Notes: generated from the sequence alone by a model not told the origin. Counted from the stretch's first letter, positions 1 through 10,090 are shown. The stretch: 64,000 nucleotides of DNA from Symbiodinium natans (GCA_905221605.1 CAJNDS010001558.1:541001-605000), one strand, 5' to 3'. A program made the numbers and translations.

Positions 1-1662
1 CAGTCGGCCCCTTGCTGGGCCTGAGCGGCCCGGCAAGGCGAGCATCATCAGCATTCACTGGCCCCCTTGCTAGGCTTGAGCGGCCCGACATCAGCAGCAT
101 CAGTCGGCCCCTTGCTGGGCCTGAGCGGCCCGGCAAGGCGAGCATCATCAGCATTAACTGGCCTTGCTAGGCTTGAGCGGCCCGACAAGGCGAGCATCAT
201 CAGCATCAGTCGGCCCCTTGCTGGGCCTGAGCGGCGCGGCAAGGCGAGCATCATCAGCATTAACTGGCCCCCTTGCTAGGCTTGAGCGGCCCGACAAGGC
301 AGCATCAGTCGGCCCCTTGCTGGGCCTGAGCGGCCCGGCAAGGCGAGCATCATCAGCATTAACTGGCCCCCTTGCTAGGCTTGAGCGGCCCGACAAGGCG
401 AGCATCATCAGCATCAGTCGGCCCCTTGCTGGGCCTGAGCGGCCCGGCAAGGCGAGCATCATCAGCATTAACTGACCCCCTTGCTAGGCTTGAGCGGCCC
501 GACAAGGCGAGCATCATCAGCATCAGTCGGCCCCTTGCTGGGCCTGAACGGCCCGGCAAGGCGAGCATCATCAGCATTAACTGGCCCCCTTGCTAGGCTT
601 GAGCGGCACAACAAGGCGAGCATCATCAGCATCAGTCGGCCCCTTGCTGGGCCCGAGCGGCCCGGCAAAGCGAGCATCATCAGCATTAACTGGCCCCCTT
701 GCTAGGCTTGAGCGGCCCGACAAGGCGAGCATCATCAGCATCAGTCGGCCCCTTGCTGGGCCTGAGCGGCCCGGCAAGCCGAGCATCATCAGCATTAACT
801 GGCCCCCTTGCTAGGCTTGAGCGGCACAACAAGGCGAGCATCATCAGCATCAGTCGGCCCCTTGCTGGGCCTGAGCGGCCCGGCAAGGCGAGCATCATCA
901 GCATCAGCTGGCCCCTTGGGCCTGACGGTCCGACAAGGCGAATGAGTCGGCCCCTTGCTGGGCTTGAGCGGCCCGACAAGGCGAGCATCATCAGCATCAG
1001 CTGGCCCTTTGCTGGGCCTGAGCGGCCCGGCAAGGCGAGCATCATCAGCATTAACTGGCCCCCTTGCTAGGCTTGAGCGGCCCGACAAGGCGAGCATCAT
1101 CAGCATCAGTCGGCCCCTTGCTGGGCCTGGGCGGCCCGGCAAGGCGAGCATCATCAGCATTAACTGGCCCCCTTGCTAGGCTTGAGCGGCACGACAAGGC
1201 GAGCATCATCAGCATCAGTCGGCCCCTTGCTGGGCCTGAGCGGCCCGGCAAGGCGAGCATCATCAGCATTAACTGGCCCCCTTGCTTGGCTTGAGCGGCA
1301 CGACAAGGCGAGCATCATCAGCATCAGTCGGCCCCTTGCTGGGCCTGAGCGGCCCGGCAAGGCGAGCATCATCAGCATTAACTGGCCCCCTTGCTAGGCT
1401 TGAGCGGCCCGACAAGGCGAGCATCATCAGCATCAGTCGGCCCCTTGCTGGGCCTGAGCGGCCCGGCAAGGCGAGCATCATCAGCATTAATTGGCCCCCT
1501 TGCTAGGCTTGAGCGGCACGACAAGGCGAGCATCATCAGCATCAGTCGGCCCCTTGCTGGGCCTGAGCGGCCCGGCAAGGCGAGCATCATCAGCATTAAC
1601 TGGCCCCCTTGCTAGGCTTGAGCGGCACGACAAGGCGAGCATCATCAGCATCAGTTGGCCCC
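1..1662. repeat. 109-bp dimeric satellite array
   Basis: About 15 tandem copies of a ~109-bp unit, each made of two related ~54-bp halves (one with CTTGCTAGGCTTGAGCGG, the other with CTTGCTGGGCCTGAGCGG) sharing GGCGAGCATCATCAGCAT. The first bases are already inside a unit, so the array continues to the left. Some units are shortened near 105-175 and 290-305, and 905-960 holds an aberrant unit. Because 109 is not a multiple of 3, the open frames seen on both strands rotate and stop every ~220 bases. They are probably not coding. Confidence 0.9.
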
Positions 1663-1850
1663 TGGCCAGCGGGGAGGGGCGGGGAAGGGACTAACGGGGT
1701 TTGGCGTGCATTTGCAATTCGCAGGATCCCGCTCGAAGAAGGCCACTACGTAGGACTCCAGCTGGACTTGAACCCCAAACAAACCCCGCTTGAATCCCCC
1801 AAACTCGCTACCCCAAACCCTCAAAACCTCAAACCCAAAAACTCTGAACA
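1663..1850. other. Satellite edge and non-repetitive spacer
   Basis: GC-rich tail of the satellite (GGGGAGGGGCGGGGAAGGG) followed by ~150 bases grading into degenerate CCCTAAA-like repeats. No convincing exon is seen here. Confidence 0.5.
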
Positions 1851-1918
1851 CTAAAACCCTAAAACCCTAAACCCTAAAGTCCTAAAAACCCTAAAAACCT
1901 AAACCCTAAACCCTAAAC
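1851..1918 (-). repeat. Telomere-like CCCTAAA array
   Basis: About nine imperfect CCCTAAA heptamers directly after the satellite region. Confidence 0.85.
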
Positions 1919-2032
1919 CATAAACCGTAACCCAAGCTATGATTCAGTGCACGAGGGCGTGGCCGACGGAAGTGAAGCGAGGAGGATGCCCAAGTAGGCC
2001 TTCACCAAGCGGGTTCAGTATTCTTCGGCAAG

Positions 2033-2148
2033 GGTTTAGGGTTTAGGGTTTAGGGTCTAGGGTCTAGGGTCTAGGGTCTAGGGTCTAGAGTTTAGGGTTT
2101 AGGGTTTAGGGTTTAGGGTTTAGGGTTTTGTTTAGGGTTTAGGGTTAA
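2033..2148 (+). repeat. Telomere-like TTTAGGG array with TCTAGGG block
   Basis: TTTAGGG heptamers with an internal run of five TCTAGGG variants (2052-2090), then TTTAGGG again. Confidence 0.9.
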
Positions 2149-2394
2149 GGGCGACCGGGTCGAAACACAACCGAACAGCCCACGGGGGAAAACACAACTG
2201 AACCATGTTTGTGGGCTGGCCCAAACGTGAGAAACCACAACTGGCCATTGCGGTGCTTTTATAAGTTTGGACATGCCCTGCAGAAAATCCATGCTACATC
2301 CTTAAGGTTTCAGGACAAAATCTGGATAATGGTGGTTGTGATTCGTCCTTTCTCTTTGCGCCATTGCGCAAACATTGAATATACACTACAATAC

Positions 2395-2572
2395 TTCTAT
2401 TATATAAAATAAACATTATACAATAATAAATAATTACAATACATATATATATATATGTGTGTAAAATCTATTTGATTATGTATGTAATATCTATATATAT
2501 ATATATACAGAGAGAGAGTATATATAAGCATATATATATATATATAGAGAGAGAGTGTGTGTGTATATCTAA
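2395..2572. repeat. AT-rich microsatellite cluster
   Basis: Three (AT)n tracts with GAGAGAG and GTGTGTG segments. Low complexity; the overlapping open frames (SLYIYIY type) are not coding. Confidence 0.85.
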
Positions 2573-2635
2573 CCCAACGACTCAACAAAAAAACCTCCAG
2601 ACCCGTGGCTCCCACTGTAAGACCCCAAAGACCCC

Positions 2636-2744
2636 CAGTTGTATTTTGACCCATCTGGTTGTATCATCCCCCATCTAAGCCATTTTTTCAAGATTTCAGT
2701 TGTAGTTTTACCCATCTGGTTGTATTATCACCCATCGCGTTGTA
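2636..2744. repeat. Imperfect direct repeat
   Basis: Two ~45-bp copies (2636-2680 and 2696-2744) share CCATCTGGTTGTAT and the preceding CAGTTGTA-TTT-ACC motif, spaced about 60 bp. Nothing else is recognised between the arrays at 2.15 and 2.76 kb. Confidence 0.6.
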
Positions 2745-2759
2745 GTTAGCCTTATTCTC

Positions 2760-2838
2760 GGGTTTAGAGTTTAGGGTTTAGGGTTTAGGGTTTAGGGTTC
2801 AGGGTTTAGGCTTTAGGGTGCAGGGTTTAGGATTTAGG
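2760..2838 (+). repeat. Telomere-like TTTAGGG array
   Basis: TTTAGGG repeats with TTCAGGG and TGCAGGG variants. Confidence 0.85.
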
Positions 2839-3073
2839 GGGGAGAGGGAAGAGCCAGGTTTCGCATAAAAGGAAAACAGGAAAATGTGAGACTTTCATGT
2901 CTCACAGCACCATCTCGCTCCGCGCTTGCTCGCTTCGGACTTGCATTGCAGCAGACGCAGCAAGTGAGAAGATAGCAAAAGACACGTCAGTTGGACGAAA
3001 AAGGCTCAATTGATGGCCTCATTCGGGTTTTGGGTTCCCCGCAACCTCCATAGCCTCTAGACCTTACAAGCTG

Positions 3074-3159
3074 CATGCAAGCAGAAGGCGTTGGACACGG
3101 CCAGCTCGATCAGCAAGATGATGAACGGGATGGCCAAGGGAATCAGCGCCTCGCAGGAC
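3074..3159 (-). CDS. Exon-like segment, hydrophobic
   Basis: Minus-strand frame reads SCEALIPLAIPFIILLIELA followed by VSNAF, a probable membrane segment with strongly GC3-biased codons. It is bounded by TTTAG| from the adjacent telomeric array and by |GTAAGG. The plus strand reads KQKALDTASSISKMMNGMAK and is also open but has no donor. Function unknown. Confidence 0.4.
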
Positions 3160-3160
3160 C

Positions 3161-3240
3161 TAAACCCTAAACCCTAAACCCTAAACCCTAACCCCTAAAC
3201 CCTAAACCCTGAACCCTAAACCCCAAACCCTGAACCCTAA
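3161..3240 (-). repeat. Telomere-like CCCTAAA array
   Basis: About eleven heptamers, mostly CCCTAAA, ending in CCCTGAA variants. Confidence 0.9.
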
Positions 3241-3308
3241 AGCCCGAAGGAGGCGACGTAAGCAGACCAAGGGGCTCGGGGCTCAGGGTTCACATTTGTA
3301 AAGTATAA

Positions 3309-3394
3309 GTTGGGATGTTGCCTAATAGGGATGATAGTAAGGGGTACTGTAATCCCTATTGAGGACTGACAGCACAAGGGGGAACATCCCAAGG
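3309..3394. mobile_element. MITE-like palindrome, family M1
   Basis: Foldback element of ~86 bp starting TGGGATGTT and ending GGGGGAACATCCCA, with inner arms TAATAGGGATGATAG and CTATTGAGGACTG-like sequence. Related copies lie at 9163, 39456, 41941, 50180 and 52383. No coding capacity, so it would be non-autonomous. Confidence 0.7.
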
Positions 3395-3455
3395 TAGATG
3401 GTTTCGGGTTTCGGGATTCGAGTGTACCTTTGCCCCAGCTACTCAGCACTTGAAA

Positions 3456-3533
3456 CCCCTAAACCCTAAACCCTAAACCCTAAGCTCTAAACCCTAAACC
3501 CTAAACCCTAAACCCTACACCCTAAACCCTAAA
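3456..3533 (-). repeat. Telomere-like CCCTAAA array
   Basis: About eleven CCCTAAA heptamers with few variants. Confidence 0.9.
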
Positions 3534-3539
3534 CCTTGG

Positions 3540-3679
3540 GGTAGTTCCACGGTCCCTTAGTAGGGCCCTCCGTTGGGGAACCCTTAGATGCCCAATGCAT
3601 ACCCTATAAACCCCCAGGGCCCATACTTCAGAACCCCATAAGGAAGGGACCATATGAAGGGACCGTGTAACTTCCCTAG
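3540..3679. mobile_element. MITE-like element, family M4 (full copy)
   Basis: About 140 bp with ends TAGTTCCACGGTCCCTT and the inverse of AAGGGACCGTGTAACTTCCC. It lies directly between two CCCTAAA arrays. Half copies occur at 31686 and 57331. Confidence 0.65.
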
Positions 3680-3682
3680 CCC

Positions 3683-3759
3683 CTAAACCCTAAACCCTAA
3701 ACCCTAAACCCTAAACCCTAAACCCTGAACCCTAAACCCTAAACCCTAAACCCTAAACC
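3683..3759 (-). repeat. Telomere-like CCCTAAA array
   Basis: About eleven heptamers, mostly CCCTAAA, directly abutting the M4 element. Confidence 0.9.
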
Positions 3760-3906
3760 CACAAAAAACAAACGAGCAAGCCGATCTCTATGTACGGTTT
3801 GAAGCTTGGTTTCGCTATTGGGATTTGGCAGTGATCCGCGCGCTGCAGGCCTAATGTTTTAGGCTAAACATATGAAACAGAAGTCCCTATATTGCCCTTT
3901 ATTTGT

Positions 3907-3939
3907 TATGTTTTTTTTTTTTTGGGGGGGGGGGGGGTC
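3907..3939 (+). repeat. T-run/G-run junction
   Basis: A T tract passes directly into a G tract. The same T-to-G or inverse C-to-A design recurs at 38755, 40731, 47017 and 56817. Confidence 0.8.
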
Positions 3940-3944
3940 TTTAA

Positions 3945-4880
3945 ACAAATAGTAGAGGCTGCTTGAGTCAGGGAGCAGCGGGGCAACTGAGAGCACCTTT
4001 CATATGAGGGAGCAAGCAAGCGCAGAACTAAAGGAGCACATGACGATGGCGGAACGCCTTACTTCTCCAATAACCAAGGGGGCAAAAGGTTAAACTGTAT
4101 GGTTCCTACTACATGAGGAAACCCAAAAAGTTTCAAAGTTCAACTATTGGCTAAGTAAGACGAAGTAATGGAGGCGATCGGAAGGCTGACAGGTTGGAAG
4201 CTTTATCGCAAAGTCCTGACTGCAGCATTGCTGATCATGTCCGATACTCCCATCTCTCACAGTGCAGCGACCAGTCCCTCTTTATTCCGTGCAACCATGC
4301 AGCATAAGAAACGTGTGCGTTCAGGCAAGGAAACAATCGACAATTTCATCAATTTCTCAGCGTGCATACTCCTCATGATGCGTTGGAAGAATGCGCGAAA
4401 CTTTGCTTGTGCGAGTGGGCACAATACAGCTCACAAATGTCTGGAACGACTCCGATGTTGGATTCTGGTTTGAGTTGTCTTTGTCTTCTTGGCAATTGGC
4501 TTGTATGGGGGGTTTCCGAAAATAGGAGTACCCTTTTTGGGGGCTCCCTTTCAGGGATTCTATTCTAATTGGGCCTTCACCGAACCCTTTGTCTTTGTGT
4601 GTGCATGCAGATCAGCCCACGAACCCCCAGCTTACAATGGGCCGGGCCATGGCTTGCGCACTGTGTATGTCTTGGCCACTGTTTTCTCCACTGTTTCCCT
4701 CAAGATAGCACTAAGTCTCGAGGTATGAGGTGCTGTGCTCAAAACAGCTGTTTTGCGCCACACGATATAGGCCTAAAACATCTACGCCAGAAACCCTGAA
4801 TTCTGCCCCTCCGAGTCCACGCCTTCGGGATGTTGTCAATCTCCTTACGAATGTTCACCTGCAACTTACTAAGTGTTGCC
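3945..4880. other. Repeat-poor stretch, possible coding remnants
   Basis: No telomeric blocks. A plus-strand ATG frame of 101 codons (4168-4473) includes KKRVRSGKETIDNFINFSAC, and an overlapping frame reads HTPHDALEECAKLCLCEWAQ. 4598-4610 resembles a 3' splice site (GTGTGCATGCAG). I do not recognise a family and cannot choose a frame. Confidence 0.3.
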
Positions 4881-4944
4881 CTAAACCCTAAACCCTAAAC
4901 CCCAAACCCTAAACCCTAAACCCTACACCCTACACCCTAAACCC
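4881..4944 (-). repeat. Telomere-like CCCTAAA array
   Basis: CCCTAAA heptamers with CCCTACA variants at the right end. Confidence 0.85.
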
Positions 4945-5806
4945 CTTAAGGTCGGGTCCCGGAACCCCATTTAAACCCCAAAGTGAACCTCCTTGAACAG
5001 CAATGTTTCTGGGCCCCTGACATGGATGAAATCAGCTCAAATCAGCCCTAAACCCTGAACTTTAAATCCTAGACAAAAGGCGTCTTAAAGCCCCAGCTCC
5101 TTTGGGTTTAGGGCTTTAGGGTTTAGGGATCTTGTCATAGCAGATCACAAGTGGTGCAGTCCCTCTTCTCCAACCTCCCTGACAGGATTGAGGGAGTTTA
5201 GGGCGGAGCTTAGGGGGTTTGAGGAGCTTAGGGGCTCTTAGGGCGTTTAAGGAGTTTAGGGGCGCTTTGGGCGCTTCGAGTTTAGGGAGGGCTTCAGGAG
5301 TTTAGGGACTTTATGGAATTCAGGGGGGAGGGGGGCTTAGGGGGGCTTACTAGTTGCTATAAGGGGGGACCCCTGCAAAAAAAACCTCTAATCTTGCTTC
5401 CGTTTATAAACCCCTTTATCCGCCCTAATAAGGGTCCCTCCTTTAGTCCTTTGAGCTTAGGGAATTAATCCCCTCCCCCTAATATTAATCCCCCCCCACC
5501 CCCTAATATTACATACCCCCAGTATAGTTGAATTATGGTATATTGGGGGGGGGGGGAGGGGTTAATATTAAATTGCCCCCAGTATAGTTATATTCTAGCG
5601 CACAAACGAAACAAGGAACCACAGTAGCACAGGGCACCTCAACGGGAAATAGCAGGAAACGTAGTAGTATAGGGTGTAGGGGGAGGGGGTTATGGCTTCG
5701 GGAGCCCTTCCACGTCGACATGTGGATGCCTTCTGGAGAGCCAGAACGGCGGCCTTCACGCGTTTAGGGTTTAGGGTTGAGGCTGAGGCTGTGCTTCCAC
5801 CATAAA
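4945..5806. other. Degenerate telomere-like and G-rich spacer
   Basis: 5105-5350 holds decayed TTTAGGG-like words such as GAGTTTAGGG and GAGCTTAGGG. 5460-5600 holds C and G runs with TAATATT, including a small inverted repeat around CCCCCAGTATAGTT (5516 and 5575). No exon is supported. Confidence 0.5.
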
Positions 5807-5937
5807 GACCAAATGAACCCTAAAATTGGAGTCATATACCCTATACTACTACATTTCCTCGTATTGCCTATTCAGGTACCTACTACAGTTCCTGGTAAGG
5901 TATATGACCTAAACCCTATTAGGGTTCATTGGGTTCC
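5807..5937. mobile_element. MITE-like element, family M3
   Basis: Ends are GACCAAATGAACCCTA and the inverse of TAGGGTTCATTGGGTTC, ~130 bp apart. Relatives lie at 6310 and 24077. The terminal word contains AACCCTAAA, which overlaps the telomere motif. Confidence 0.65.
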
Positions 5938-6119
5938 TAAGGCATGGACATCACCAATGGCGCATATCCGCAGAGGACTTCCCAACTACACAAAAGGATG
6001 ATGAAGGCTTCTCATCCTCTTGGGGGGTTTCAAGGGGGGTATGTCATGTCAAGGGCTCCCCCCCTCCCGTAGGAAACCCCATAATCATTGCGTGACGCAG
6101 CTTTCTTCGTTGTCGCCAC

Positions 6120-6228
6120 AGGAAACCCTAAAACCTAAACCCTAAACCACGAAACCCTAAACCCTAAACCCCTAAACCCGAAACCCTAAACCCCAAAACC
6201 CGAAACCCTAAACCCTAAACCGTAAACT
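6120..6228 (-). repeat. Telomere-like CCCTAAA array with CCCGAAA variants
   Basis: CCCTAAA mixed with CCCGAAA and CCCCAAA heptamers. Confidence 0.85.
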
Positions 6229-6309
6229 GTTGTTTTTGTTGTCACACCGTTGGGGCTCGTGTTGTCATCTTTTGTTGCCGCCGCAGGGCGAGTTGCTCCT
6301 TTCCTTAAA

Positions 6310-6410
6310 GACCAAATGAACCCTACAGTTGGGGTCTCATCTACCCTATACTACCATAACTCCTATAAAGGTCGATGAACCCCTAAACCCTTTTAGGGTT
6401 CGTTTGGTCC
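6310..6410. mobile_element. MITE-like element, family M3
   Basis: GACCAAATGAACCCTA at the left and TTTAGGGTTCGTTTGGTC at the right form terminal inverted repeats ~100 bp apart. It shares TACCCTATACTAC with the 5807 copy. Confidence 0.7.
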
Positions 6411-6624
6411 CAAGGGTTTCCTGTCGTTCGGAGGTGCGCTTTGTGGTTGTCGCCTGTTCGATGGCTGCAGCTGGCCTCACTCACTGACTCACTCACTGAC
6501 ACTGTGTGAGAGGCTACCGAGGGCACGAGACACGGGTTCCCTTTCTGAGCCGTGCTTCGTGTGCTGCTGGTGCGTACAACAGAACCAAGTGAAATCACCT
6601 GTAGTGTGTGTGTGTGCTTTGTCC

Positions 6625-6740
6625 GCAGAAGCCTTGGTCCAGCGGGCGGCTTGCTGCAGGGTTCGGGCCGCTGTTACGGCACTGCTGTTGCTTCTGCTGC
6701 TGCGCGGCAAGACGTGAGCAACACGGATTGCTAAGAGCTG
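6625..6740 (-). CDS. Exon-like segment
   Basis: Minus frame LLAIRVAHVLPRSSRSNSSA continues as VTAARTLQQAARWTKASA, after a good acceptor CCCTTGCAG|. It lies in a region without telomeric repeats. TCACCTGTAGTGT occurs on both sides (6595 and 6811). Function unknown. Confidence 0.4.
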
Positions 6741-7077
6741 CAAGGGCCAAAGCATGGCCCGTGCAGGCAGAAGAAACTCGAGCACCTTAAACACGGGTAC
6801 CGAAAAGCGATTTCACCTGTAGTGTAGAAGCATAAGCAGGCGTTCCTAGAGAAAGTGTCAGAGGCCAAGGGAACCTCAACCTCCAGCCGTAAACTCCTCA
6901 ACCCTAAACTCCTGACGACTACGCCTTAAACCCTAAACCCCAAACCCTTAGAGAACTCAGGGCATCGCACTTAAAACGTCGCGGGCGAGGGAGTTGGGCG
7001 GGGGGCCGGGGGAGGGAGTCCTGGATTCATTTCTTAGGGTTTAAGCTCCTCTTGAATCCAATAATAAGGGTTTAGGG

Positions 7078-7150
7078 TTTATAGGGTTTAGGGTTTGGGG
7101 TTTAGGGTTTAGGGTTTAGGGTCTAGGGTTTAGGGTTTAGGGTTTAGGGC
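7078..7150 (+). repeat. Telomere-like TTTAGGG array
   Basis: About ten heptamers with single TTTGGGG and TCTAGGG variants. Confidence 0.9.
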
Positions 7151-7439
7151 CGTTGTCCCGAGGGCCCTGGCCTCTAACCCCACAACCCCCGAAGCTTCGG
7201 CCCCAACTCAACCGAACTCGCCAAAAACCTAACCCCAAGCCCTGAGGAACCCTAAACCCTAAACCCTAAACCCTAAACCCTAAGCTCTGAGCCCTATTCT
7301 CTAAGAGGCCTCTCATCGCCTTCGGGTACAAGATCCTCTTAAGCTCAATGAGGTTCCATTAGAAAATGTCCCAAAATCCTGCCTAGTACACGATCCAAGA
7401 AGCCTTTAACACCCCAAAAGCCCCAAGCCCTTAAACCTC

Positions 7440-7546
7440 CAACCCTAGCCCTGAGCCCTAAGCCCTAAGCCCTAAGCCCTAAGCCCTAAACCCTAAACCC
7501 TCAACCCTAAGCCCTCAGCCCTAAACCCTAAACCCTAAACCCTGAA
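7440..7546 (-). repeat. Telomere-like array with CCCTAAG block
   Basis: A run of CCCTAAG heptamers changes to CCCTAAA. Confidence 0.85.
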
Positions 7547-7547
7547 C

Positions 7548-7612
7548 CCTAGCCGCGCTCCTCGAGGCAGTCCGTCGCCGAGCTCGTGGCGCCTCACGAG
7601 CTGCAGCAGCTC
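7548..7612 (-). CDS. Exon-like segment between inverted telomeric arrays
   Basis: Minus frame ELLQLVRRHELGDGLPRG lies between GGATAG| and a donor G|GTTCAGGG that is the first repeat of the next array. The plus frame SVAELVAPHELQQLLSLLL is equally open, with CCCTAG| and G|GTTTGGG edges, so the strand is uncertain. GC3-rich codons either way. Confidence 0.45.
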
Positions 7613-7624
7613 CTATCCCTGCTT

Positions 7625-7950
7625 TTGGGTTTGGGTTTAGGGTTTAGGGTTAGGGTTTAGGGTTTAGGGTTTAGGGTTTAGGGTTTAGGGTTTAGGGTTT
7701 AGGGTTTAGGGTTTAGGGTTTAGGTTTAGGGGTTAGGGTTTAGGGTTTAGGGTTTTGGGTTTAGGGTTTAGGGTTTAGGGTTTAGGGTTTAGGGTTTAGG
7801 GTTTAGGGTTTAGGGTTTAGGGTTTAGGGTTTAGGGTTTTGGGCTTTGGGCTTTGGGCTTGGGGTTTGGGGTTTAGGGTTTAGGGTTAGGGTTCAGGGTT
7901 CAGGGTTTAGGGTTTGGGGTTTGGGGTTTGGGGTTTAGGGTTTAGGGTAA
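7625..7950 (+). repeat. Long telomere-like TTTAGGG array
   Basis: About 46 heptamers. The main part is nearly pure TTTAGGG; the right third contains TTTTGGG, CTTTGGG, TTTGGGG and TTCAGGG runs. Confidence 0.95.
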
Positions 7951-8194
7951 GGGTTTAATGGTTTAAGGTATGGGGCTTAGGGTTCCGGGCAGAAGGTTTA
8001 CCCTAAAACAAAAAACCTCAAACCTCGAATGGGCTTCAACATATATTTTCCCTAGTGCTGTGGGACCCAATGGGCGGGTGGGTATTTCTCCATGACGCAT
8101 TGCTTGACTTGAGGTGCTGAGCCCTAAACCCTGAACCCCAAACCCTTCACTCATTGAGCTCAGCCATGAAAACATGGTATCCCAAAACGCCTAG

Positions 8195-8447
8195 GCCCTA
8201 AAACCCTAAAGCTTAAAGCCTAAAGCCTAAAGCCTGAAGCCTGAAGCCTAAAGCCTAAAGCCTCAAGCCTCAAGCCTCAAGCCTCAAGCCTCAAGCCTAA
8301 AGCCTAAAGCCTAAGGCCTAAAGCCTAAAGCCTAAAGCCTAAAGCCTAAAGCCGAAAGCCGAAAGCCGAAAGCCTAAAGCCTAAAGCCTAAAGCCTAAAG
8401 CCTAAAGCCTAAAGCCTAAAGCCTAAAGCCTAAAGCCTAAAGCCCAA
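8195..8447 (-). repeat. Variant heptamer array CCTAAAG (TTTAGGC)
   Basis: About 35 tandem heptamers of CCTAAAG with homogeneous sub-blocks of CCTCAAG (8266-8295) and CCGAAAG (8350-8372). It keeps the telomeric 7-bp phase but almost no unit is the canonical motif. Confidence 0.95.
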
Positions 8448-8449
8448 AC

Positions 8450-8570
8450 CCTGCCCAAAAATATCTTCAGGACCCTCAGGCCCCTCAGGTTGAAACCGGC
8501 AACTGAGACCTGCAACCCTCTCCATTGCGCCTACGAGAGCCTCCAAAAACATCTCCGCCCGGTCATTGAA
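8450..8570 (-). CDS. Exon-like segment
   Basis: Minus frame FNDRAEMFLEALVGAMERVA then GLSCRFQPEGPEGPEDIFGQ, 40 codons, acidic. Acceptor CTGAG|; the donor G|GTTTGGGC is the first unit of the CCTAAAG array. Probably one exon of a minus-strand gene that also includes the islands at 8839, 9875 and 10564. No family recognised. Confidence 0.5.
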
Positions 8571-8582
8571 CTCAGCAGAATG

Positions 8583-8690
8583 TTTAGGGTTCAGGGTTAA
8601 AGGTTTTAGATTTAGGGTTAAAGGTTTAGGTTTCGGGTTTAAGGTTGAAGGTTTAGGGTATCAGGTTGAGAGCTCAGGGTTTCGGGTCTA
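8583..8690 (+). repeat. Degenerate TTTAGGG-like repeat
   Basis: Decayed units (TTAAAGG, TTCAGGG, TTTCGGG) mixed with other sequence. Confidence 0.7.
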
Positions 8691-8838
8691 TAGGGCTCGG
8701 TCTGAAGAGTCCGAAACCTGAGAAGACCCGACGGGCTTTCATCTCGAATACTCATAGTATCGTGGTGCTCATGTTCTGCTATTAATCTTCATACTCATGC
8801 CAACAGCAATATCGAAAACCTTAGTAGTGATAACCTAC

Positions 8839-8943
8839 GGAATGCATGTTTGGGGCTCTTGAGGTACTCAGGGTCCTCTGCATGGTCATTGAGAGCACCG
8901 GACCAAACGCCACAAAACTTCACGGCTACAGGATTTGAAGGCC
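8839..8943 (-). CDS. Exon-like segment
   Basis: Minus frame PSNPVAVKFCGVWSGALNDH then AEDPEYLKSPKHAF, bounded by ATGCAG| and |GTAGGT. Good codon bias and canonical edges. Likely the same minus-strand gene as the neighbouring islands; function unknown. Confidence 0.5.
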
Positions 8944-9039
8944 CTGCATCGAGTCTTGGGGAGTTTGAGGTTGAAGGGGTTTAGGGTTTAGGTTTTAGGG
9001 TTTAGGGTTTAGGGGGTTTAGGGCTTAGGGACTTAAAGT

Positions 9040-9162
9040 TGAACACAGACTGCGGCAACCGTCCCGCCCACTTGTCCCATGCAGGCTTCACTGTACCAGA
9101 CCATGTCGTGGCCGTATTCTCAGGGCCACCTGACATTGACAAGGCAGCAGTCTGCAAAACAC
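9040..9162. CDS. Exon-like segment, strand unclear
   Basis: Plus frame FTVPDHVVAVFSGPPDIDKA sits between CCATGCAG| and CACAG|GTCACC. Minus frame TAALSMSGGPENTATTWSGT follows TTTTGCAG|. Both look protein-like and both have canonical sites. An M1 element starts right at its edge. Confidence 0.4.
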
Positions 9163-9258
9163 AGGTCACCCTTTTTCTAACAGTCCTTAATGGGGACTAT
9201 AGTACGCGCTGTGGTAACACCTCGTAAGGACTGTTAGCATAAGGGGGAACATCACAAA
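9163..9258. mobile_element. MITE-like palindrome, family M1
   Basis: Arms CTAACAGTCCTTAATGGGGA and the inverse of TCGTAAGGACTGTTAGCATA, right end AAGGGGGAACATCACA. It probably lies in an intron next to the 9040 island. Confidence 0.7.
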
Positions 9259-9629
9259 ATATCAGCCCCGAAGAACCGCCCTGCATCTCGACCCTATCCC
9301 AAACCCCTCCCCCAACCCTAAACCCTAAACCCCCTTCTGTTTTTTAGTATAGCTACCCTACTTATATCCCTTGGTAGCCCAGTAACCACATTATTACAAG
9401 GGCACCCTTTTCGGGGTTGGTTACTTTTAGAAGGGAACCAAAAAAGAAGGAAAAAGGGCCACCACTGGGCGACCAAGAAGCCTACACAACAAAACCCCAA
9501 ACCCCAAACCCTGAACCTCTAAGTGGGGCTTTTTCCCTGAGGCTGCGGCAGTGTCATCCAAGCGTTCAAAAGATCTGAAGGCCGCATCCATCTGAAGCGG
9601 ACGGCGTGGAAGCAAGCAGGGCGTGGGGG

Positions 9630-9745
9630 CTAGGGTTTAGGGTTTTAGAGTTTAGGGTTTTAGGGTCTTAGGGTTTAGGGTTTAGGAGGGTTTAGGGTTG
9701 AGGGTTTCGGGTTTAGGGTTATGGGCGTTTGTGGCTTGAGGGGTT
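9630..9745 (+). repeat. Telomere-like TTTAGGG array, interrupted
   Basis: TTTAGGG units with one-base insertions (TTTTAGGG) and short interruptions. Confidence 0.85.
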
Positions 9746-9798
9746 TAGGTTCGCAACGAAAGGCTTCTACGGAGCTCAGGACGCAACACGAACACCGC

Positions 9799-9872
9799 CC
9801 TAAGCCCTAAGCCCTAAGCCCTAAACCCTAAACCCTAAACCCTAAACCCTAAACCCTAAACCCTAAACCCTA
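9799..9872 (-). repeat. Telomere-like CCCTAAG to CCCTAAA array
   Basis: Three CCCTAAG units then seven or more CCCTAAA units, ending exactly at the donor of the 9875 exon. Confidence 0.9.
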
Positions 9873-9874
9873 AC

Positions 9875-9969
9875 GGGAGCGCTCGCGCCGCCTTTTCGTT
9901 GGTGTTCCTGTTGAACTCCATCATGCGCTGCACGTGCACATCAATGGTCTCGAACTTGTTGTTGATGCC
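9875..9969 (-). CDS. Exon-like segment between inverted telomeric arrays
   Basis: Minus frame GINNKFETIDVHVQRMMEFN then RNTNEKAARALP, typical of a charged helical segment. Acceptor CTGGAAG|; the donor |GTTAGGGTTTAGGG is itself the start of the telomeric array. Antisense is also open. Likely the same gene as the 10564 island. Confidence 0.55.
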
Positions 9970-9976
9970 CTTCCAG

Positions 9977-10090
9977 GGTTGTTTAGGGTTTAGGGTTTAG
10001 GGTTTAAGGTTTAGGGTTTAGGGTTTAGGGTTTAGGGTTTAGGAATTAGGGTTTAGGGTTTAGGGTTTAGGTTTTGGGGTTTAGGGTTGG
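9977..10090 (+). repeat. Telomere-like TTTAGGG array
   Basis: About fifteen heptamers with few variants, opposite in orientation to the array at 9799 across the exon. Confidence 0.9.

Noticed and set aside
67-1694. Serial 65-120 codon frames on both strands of the satellite
   Set aside because: They repeat every 109 bp, change frame from unit to unit and begin at TTG or similar codons. They reflect the repeat, not a gene.
2884-2906. Hairpin TGTGAGAC/GTCTCACA as a terminator
   Set aside because: An isolated 8-bp stem without a U tract in a eukaryotic context. No gene ends there.
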